A stretch of DNA of 9,339 nt from Bacillota bacterium. Its GTDB lineage: Bacteria; Bacillota; Clostridia; Christensenellales; Aristaeellaceae. Shown here piece after piece: positions 6,623-9,339 of the stretch. The DNA lies in NCBI GenBank assembly GCA_023391725.1, contig JAEWAH010000194.1:1-9339 (forward strand), written 5' to 3'. The position numbers and the translations under genes were made by a program. The notes beneath the pieces are model-generated. The model searched no databases. It was not told the origin of the DNA and saw nothing but the letters and a program-made list of their open reading frames with translations. Position 1 is the stretch's first letter. Each line of letters starts with the position of its first letter.

Positions 6623-6793
6623 CATAGAAGGCGCTCCCCCATCCGGTATCATAAAGAGCGGAATCTGAGGCCCGTCAAAAAAGACAGGCGGCCGGTAGTA
6701 GGTGGTAGCTCCCAGGACAAGCAGCGCAAGGCCCACCAGCAGCAAAACGATTAGCGCCGCCATCCAAAGCGAAAACCCGTGCCTTCTGTTCAT
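6614..6793 (-). CDS. Small single-pass membrane protein
   Basis: This 59-residue protein has no family I recognise. ATG 6793 is chosen because AGGAGG (6806-6801) lies 7 nt upstream, the best ribosome binding site in the operon. The longer open frame back to 6883 has no such signal and adds an unlikely N-terminus. The chain begins MNRRHGFSLW, has one hydrophobic segment at about 11-29 (rich in Leu, Val and Ala), and ends in a Pro-rich, Tyr/Phe-containing tail. The positive N-terminus suggests the tail faces outside. It sits 94 bp after the NUDIX gene and 20 bp before the acetyltransferase, on the same strand, so co-transcription is likely. The clean binding site and start support a real gene, but conservation is untested. 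Confidence 0.7.
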   Translation of the reverse strand: MNRRHGFSLWMAALIVLLLVGLALLVLGATTYYRPPVFFDGPQIPLFMIPDGGAPSMAL

Positions 6794-6800
6794 GTGAGGA

Positions 6801-6806
6801 CCTCCT
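6801..6806 (-). promoter_or_regulatory. Ribosome binding site fixing the small membrane protein start
   Basis: AGGAGG on the minus strand, 7 nt before ATG 6793, decides for the 59-residue form over the 89-residue form that would begin at 6883. Confidence 0.8.
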
Positions 6807-6887
6807 ATGGTACGAACAACCCAAGCTTTCCCGCTTTTTAGCCTGGAAATTCCTGTGGTTATGGGATGCATATTCCGTTTCAATTCG

Positions 6888-7457
6888 TTATGTGTATGAC
6901 GGTCCGCCTGGATTTTTAAGACGATTCCAAGCCATCAAAAGACCTAGGGCCGTCTTGGCATCCCGGAGCTCGCCTTCCATCACCTGGCTGACCGCTTCTA
7001 AAAGGGGAAGGCGCTTGACAAACAGGAATTCATCCGGGTCGGCATGGGCCTCATGCTGGTGAAGGCCCGTGGCCAGGTAGAGCGCAATGCGTTCCGTGCA
7101 AAACCCAGGCGTCGTGTCTACCCGGGTCAGAAGCTCCCAATGCTCCGCACGAAGTCCCGTTTCTTCCTCAAGCTCCCGCACGGCACATTCGTAAGGATCT
7201 TCCCCCGCAAAATTCAGCTTTCCTGCGGGAATCTCCCAGGTCATGCGGTCGATGGCCACCCGGTGCTGGCGAACCAGCGTTACATAACCTTCATCATCCA
7301 CGGGGACGATGGCCGCGGCGCCCAAATGCTTGACTACCTCACGGAGCGCCTGCCGTCCGTTGGGCAACATCACCTGCCAGTGTTCCACGCTGATGATCTT
7401 GCCCTCAAACATGGTCTCCTTATGAAGAGGGGTCTCCCGTAACCCTTCGTCCCCCAT
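6888..7457 (-). CDS. NUDIX hydrolase, ADP-ribose pyrophosphatase-like
   Basis: This 189-residue protein probably splits ADP-ribose or a related nucleoside diphosphate derivative into AMP and a phosphosugar, in the cytoplasm with Mg or Mn. The NUDIX box runs G79 to L102 and ends in RELEEETGL (94-102), with the metal-binding glutamates E98 and E99. WEIPAGKL before it, and TTPGFCTERIALYLATGL after it (115-132), are typical of the NudF/YqkG ADP-ribose pyrophosphatase group, and length fits. One oddity: between G79 and E86 there are six residues instead of the five in the canonical G-x5-E pattern. GGGAGG (7471-7466) lies 8 nt before ATG 7457. This is the first gene of the minus-strand operon, divergent from the repeat protein. 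No clear promoter for it was found in the 185-bp spacer. Confidence 0.93.
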   Translation of the reverse strand: MGDEGLRETPLHKETMFEGKIISVEHWQVMLPNGRQALREVVKHLGAAAIVPVDDEGYVTLVRQHRVAIDRMTWEIPAGKLNFAGEDPYECAVRELEEETGLRAEHWELLTRVDTTPGFCTERIALYLATGLHQHEAHADPDEFLFVKRLPLLEAVSQVMEGELRDAKTALGLLMAWNRLKNPGGPSYT

Positions 7458-7574
7458 ATGAGCCGCCTCCCTTGAAACCTTCGCAAACTGCCGCGTTGGT
7501 ACCGTTTATTCGCCAAGGGCGGGCCGCTCTCCTGCCAAAGGCATGGGCCTTTGTATTTTCCATCATCCCCTGAA

Positions 7575-7603
7575 TTGACAACCTAGGTCAAGCATACTAC
7601 AAT
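7575..7603 (+). promoter_or_regulatory. Near-consensus sigma-A promoter for the repeat protein
   Basis: A perfect TTGACA (7575-7580) and TACAAT (7598-7603, 5 of 6) are spaced by exactly 17 bp. Transcription should begin near 7610, about 33 nt before ATG 7643. GAGGAGG at 7626-7632 is the ribosome binding site, 10 nt before the start. A dyad TTGAC-N7-GTCAA (7575-7591) overlaps the -35 box and may be an operator. Confidence 0.85.
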
Positions 7604-7642
7604 CATATGCAAGGCCCACCAATTTGAGGAGGGAATCCACCC

Positions 7643-9339
7643 ATGAAAAAAACCGCGAAATCCAACTTTGCCCGCCGCATGCTATCCATTGTGATGGTCT
7701 TGCTCATGGCATGCCCATGGGTGGCTGCAACACCCGCTTTGGCGGCTGCCGACTGGAGCAATCTGTCCATCGCAGTCTCCTGGCAAAACGGCGAGAATAC
7801 CCAGACCGCCTATGCCTCCCCGGTGCAAGGGGCGGATAACGGCGTTTTCTGGGTCCAGGTGGACAGCAGTGCGCCGTTTGATAACCTGACGCTTTCCATT
7901 AGCGAGCCCAGCCACCCTGATTACAGGTATGATGCTGGCAGCGGCGTTGACAATTTGGTTTTGACCAATGTCAAAAATGCCAGCGGCCTGAATCAGACAG
8001 ACGGGGTTTATATCACCGCGTTTAACGGCGATAGTAACCAGGTAACTCCTGGCATTATCCTGTACATTTCCACCAGTATCGCGCCGGCGGTCCAAGCCGC
8101 TGAGGCTGATATCAAAATATTGTACAAGGACACCAACGATAAGAAGCTGGGCGAGAGCTCCTTCCACGCCGTGGAGGGCCAGCCCAACGTCATTACGCCT
8201 GACCAGGAGTTTGAAGGCTATACGCTTACCGGCGACACCGAGTATACTATCACCTTCAAAAACGGACAGCCCAACATGTCCTCCGTCACCTTCCTGTATG
8301 AGCCCCCCGCCGCGGCCGAGGCCGACATTCAGGTGCTGTACAAAGACACCAACAACAAGAAGCTGGGCGAAAGCTCCTTCCACGCCGTGGAAGGCCAGCC
8401 CAACGTCATTACGCCTGACAAGGAGTTTGAAGGCTATACGCTTACCGGCGACACCGAGTATACCATCACCTTCAAAAACGGCCAGCCCAACATGACTTCT
8501 GTCACCTTCCTGTATGAGCCGCCTGCCGCGCCTGCCGAGGCCGATATTCAGGTGCTCTATATGGATACCAATAACAAACAACTGGGCGAAGGTTCTTTCC
8601 ACGCCGTGGAAGGCCAGCCCAACGTTATTACGCCTGGCAAGGAGTTTGAAGGCTATACCCTCACCGGCGATACCGAGTATACCATCACCTTCGCCCAAGG
8701 CCAGCCCAATATGACCTCCGTTATCTTCCTGTATGAGCCGCCTGCCAAGGCAGAGGCCGATATCCAGGTGCTGTACAAGGACACCAACAACAAGAAGCTG
8801 GGCGAGGGTTCCTTCCACGCCGTGGAGGGCCAGCCCAACGTTATTACGCCTGACAAGGAGTTTGAGGGCTATACCCTTACCGGCGATACCGAGTATACCA
8901 TCACCTTCTCCAAAGGCCAGCCCAACATGACCTCCGTCACTTTCCTGTATGAGCCGCCTGCCGCGCCCGCCCAGGCCGATATCCAGGTGCTGTACAAGGA
9001 CACTGACAATAATAAAATGGGCGAGAGCTCCTTCCACGCCGTGGAGGGACAACCCAACGTTATTACGCCTGACCAGGAGTTTAAAGGCTATACCCTTACC
9101 GGCGATGCCCAGTATACCATCACCTTCAAAGACGGCCAGCCTAATACAAGTTCTGTCACCTTCTATTATAAGGCCGATAAGGTCGAGCCCGCCAAGGCCA
9201 ATATCGCCGTTACCTACCAGGTTACTGGCGGCGGAAAAGTACTGGGCACCGATACCTTCCCCGCTGTGGAAGGCGAGGCCAACCATATCAGCCCCAAGGA
9301 CTTCAAGGATTATACCCTCGTAGGCCCCGCGGGGTTCGA
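7643..9339 (+). CDS. Secreted MucBP-like repeat protein, 3' end off window
   Basis: From ATG 7643 the frame stays open for 565 codons to the right edge. A signal peptide is clear: MKKTAKSNFARR, a hydrophobic core at 13-30, and likely cleavage after ALA (residue 34). Residues 36-154 form a unique region, probably beta-rich, of no family I recognise. Then come repeats of 72-74 residues starting at 155, 227, 300, 372 and 445, plus a diverged sixth from 519. Each has the order ADIQVLYKDT, LGE(S/G)SFHAVEGQPNVITP, EGYTLTG, YTITF, GQPN, SVTFLYEP, then a Pro/Ala-rich linker. This resembles MucBP-type beta domains found in mucus- or matrix-binding surface proteins. I infer an extracellular adhesin or wall-linked protein. 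A wall anchor would lie beyond the window. A strong promoter and ribosome binding site precede it. Confidence 0.9.
   Translation, partial: MKKTAKSNFARRMLSIVMVLLMACPWVAATPALAAADWSNLSIAVSWQNGENTQTAYASPVQGADNGVFWVQVDSSAPFDNLTLSISEPSHPDYRYDAGSGVDNLVLTNVKNASGLNQTDGVYITAFNGDSNQVTPGIILYISTSIAPAVQAAEADIKILYKDTNDKKLGESSFHAVEGQPNVITPDQEFEGYTLTGDTEYTITFKNGQPNMSSVTFLYEPPAAAEADIQVLYKDTNNKKLGESSFHAVEGQPNVITPDKEFEGYTLTGDTEYTITFKNGQPNMTSVTFLYEPPAAPAEADIQVLYMDTNNKQLGEGSFHAVEGQPNVITPGKEFEGYTLTGDTEYTITFAQGQPNMTSVIFLYEPPAKAEADIQVLYKDTNNKKLGEGSFHAVEGQPNVITPDKEFEGYTLTGDTEYTITFSKGQPNMTSVTFLYEPPAAPAQADIQVLYKDTDNNKMGESSFHAVEGQPNVITPDQEFKGYTLTGDAQYTITFKDGQPNTSSVTFYYKADKVEPAKANIAVTYQVTGGGKVLGTDTFPAVEGEANHISPKDFKDYTLVGPAGF
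8105..9339 (+). repeat. In-frame tandem repeats of 216-222 bp
   Basis: Units run 8105-8320, 8321-8539, 8540-8755, 8756-8974 and 8975-9196, with a diverged sixth starting at 9197 and cut by the edge. Units 1-4 are very similar at the nucleotide level, including synonymous sites. Unit 5 is more diverged and unit 6 much more so. Length changes between units are whole codons and fall in the Pro/Ala linker. Confidence 0.92.

Noticed and set aside
6794..6883. Longer 89-codon form of the small membrane protein
   Set aside because: The start at 6883 has no ribosome binding site, whereas ATG 6793 follows AGGAGG at 7 nt and gives a normal membrane-protein N-terminus.
7682..9286. 534-codon open frame on the minus strand
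   Set aside because: It is antisense to the repeat protein and stays open because the 216-222-bp repeats keep one stop-free antisense frame. It has no ribosome binding site. The sense frame has a promoter, binding site, signal peptide and recognisable domains.
8105..9339. CRISPR-like repetition
   Set aside because: The units are 216-222 bp, in frame and protein-coding, with no short repeat and unique spacer pattern.

Overview
The window reads as a chromosomal segment of a fairly GC-rich Gram-positive anaerobe, most likely a gut- or rumen-type Clostridia (Bacillota). The clues are strong AAAGGAG/GAGGAGG ribosome binding sites, consensus sigma-A promoters, several secreted proteins with Gram-positive-style signal peptides, a MucBP-like surface repeat protein, and a GlpA/LhgO-type flavoprotein with a C-terminal BFD [2Fe-2S] domain. 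The genus cannot be fixed from the sequence alone.

Layout, left to right. (1) 1-1453, minus: a nearly complete FAD-dependent dehydrogenase that runs off the left edge. (2) 1454-1793: a divergent promoter region with a good rightward promoter, a weaker leftward one and a dyad between them. (3) 1794-3377 and 3535-5163, plus: two tandem paralogous secreted proteins of about 530-540 residues with no family I recognise, separated by a strong intrinsic terminator. (4) 5164-6002: about 840 bp without a believable gene. It holds a long imperfect palindrome flanked by diverged direct repeats, two tandem copies of a three-hairpin module, a further GC-rich structured stretch, and two terminators on opposite strands. 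(5) 7457-6003, minus: a likely three-gene operon of a NUDIX ADP-ribose pyrophosphatase-like enzyme, a 59-residue single-pass membrane protein and a GNAT acetyltransferase, ended by a terminator at 5918-5883. (6) 7575-9339, plus: a near-consensus promoter driving a secreted protein of at least 565 residues, with five closely similar 72-74-residue repeats and a diverged sixth cut by the right edge.

How it fits together: the flavoprotein and the NUDIX/GNAT operon look like housekeeping metabolism and repair or modification functions. The paralogous pair and the repeat protein are envelope or extracellular proteins. The most promising undescribed element is the paralogous pair, whose terminal blocks are strongly conserved. 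Next come the repeat-rich non-coding region and the mosaic surface-repeat gene. I found no tRNA, rRNA, CRISPR array, transposase or phage gene.
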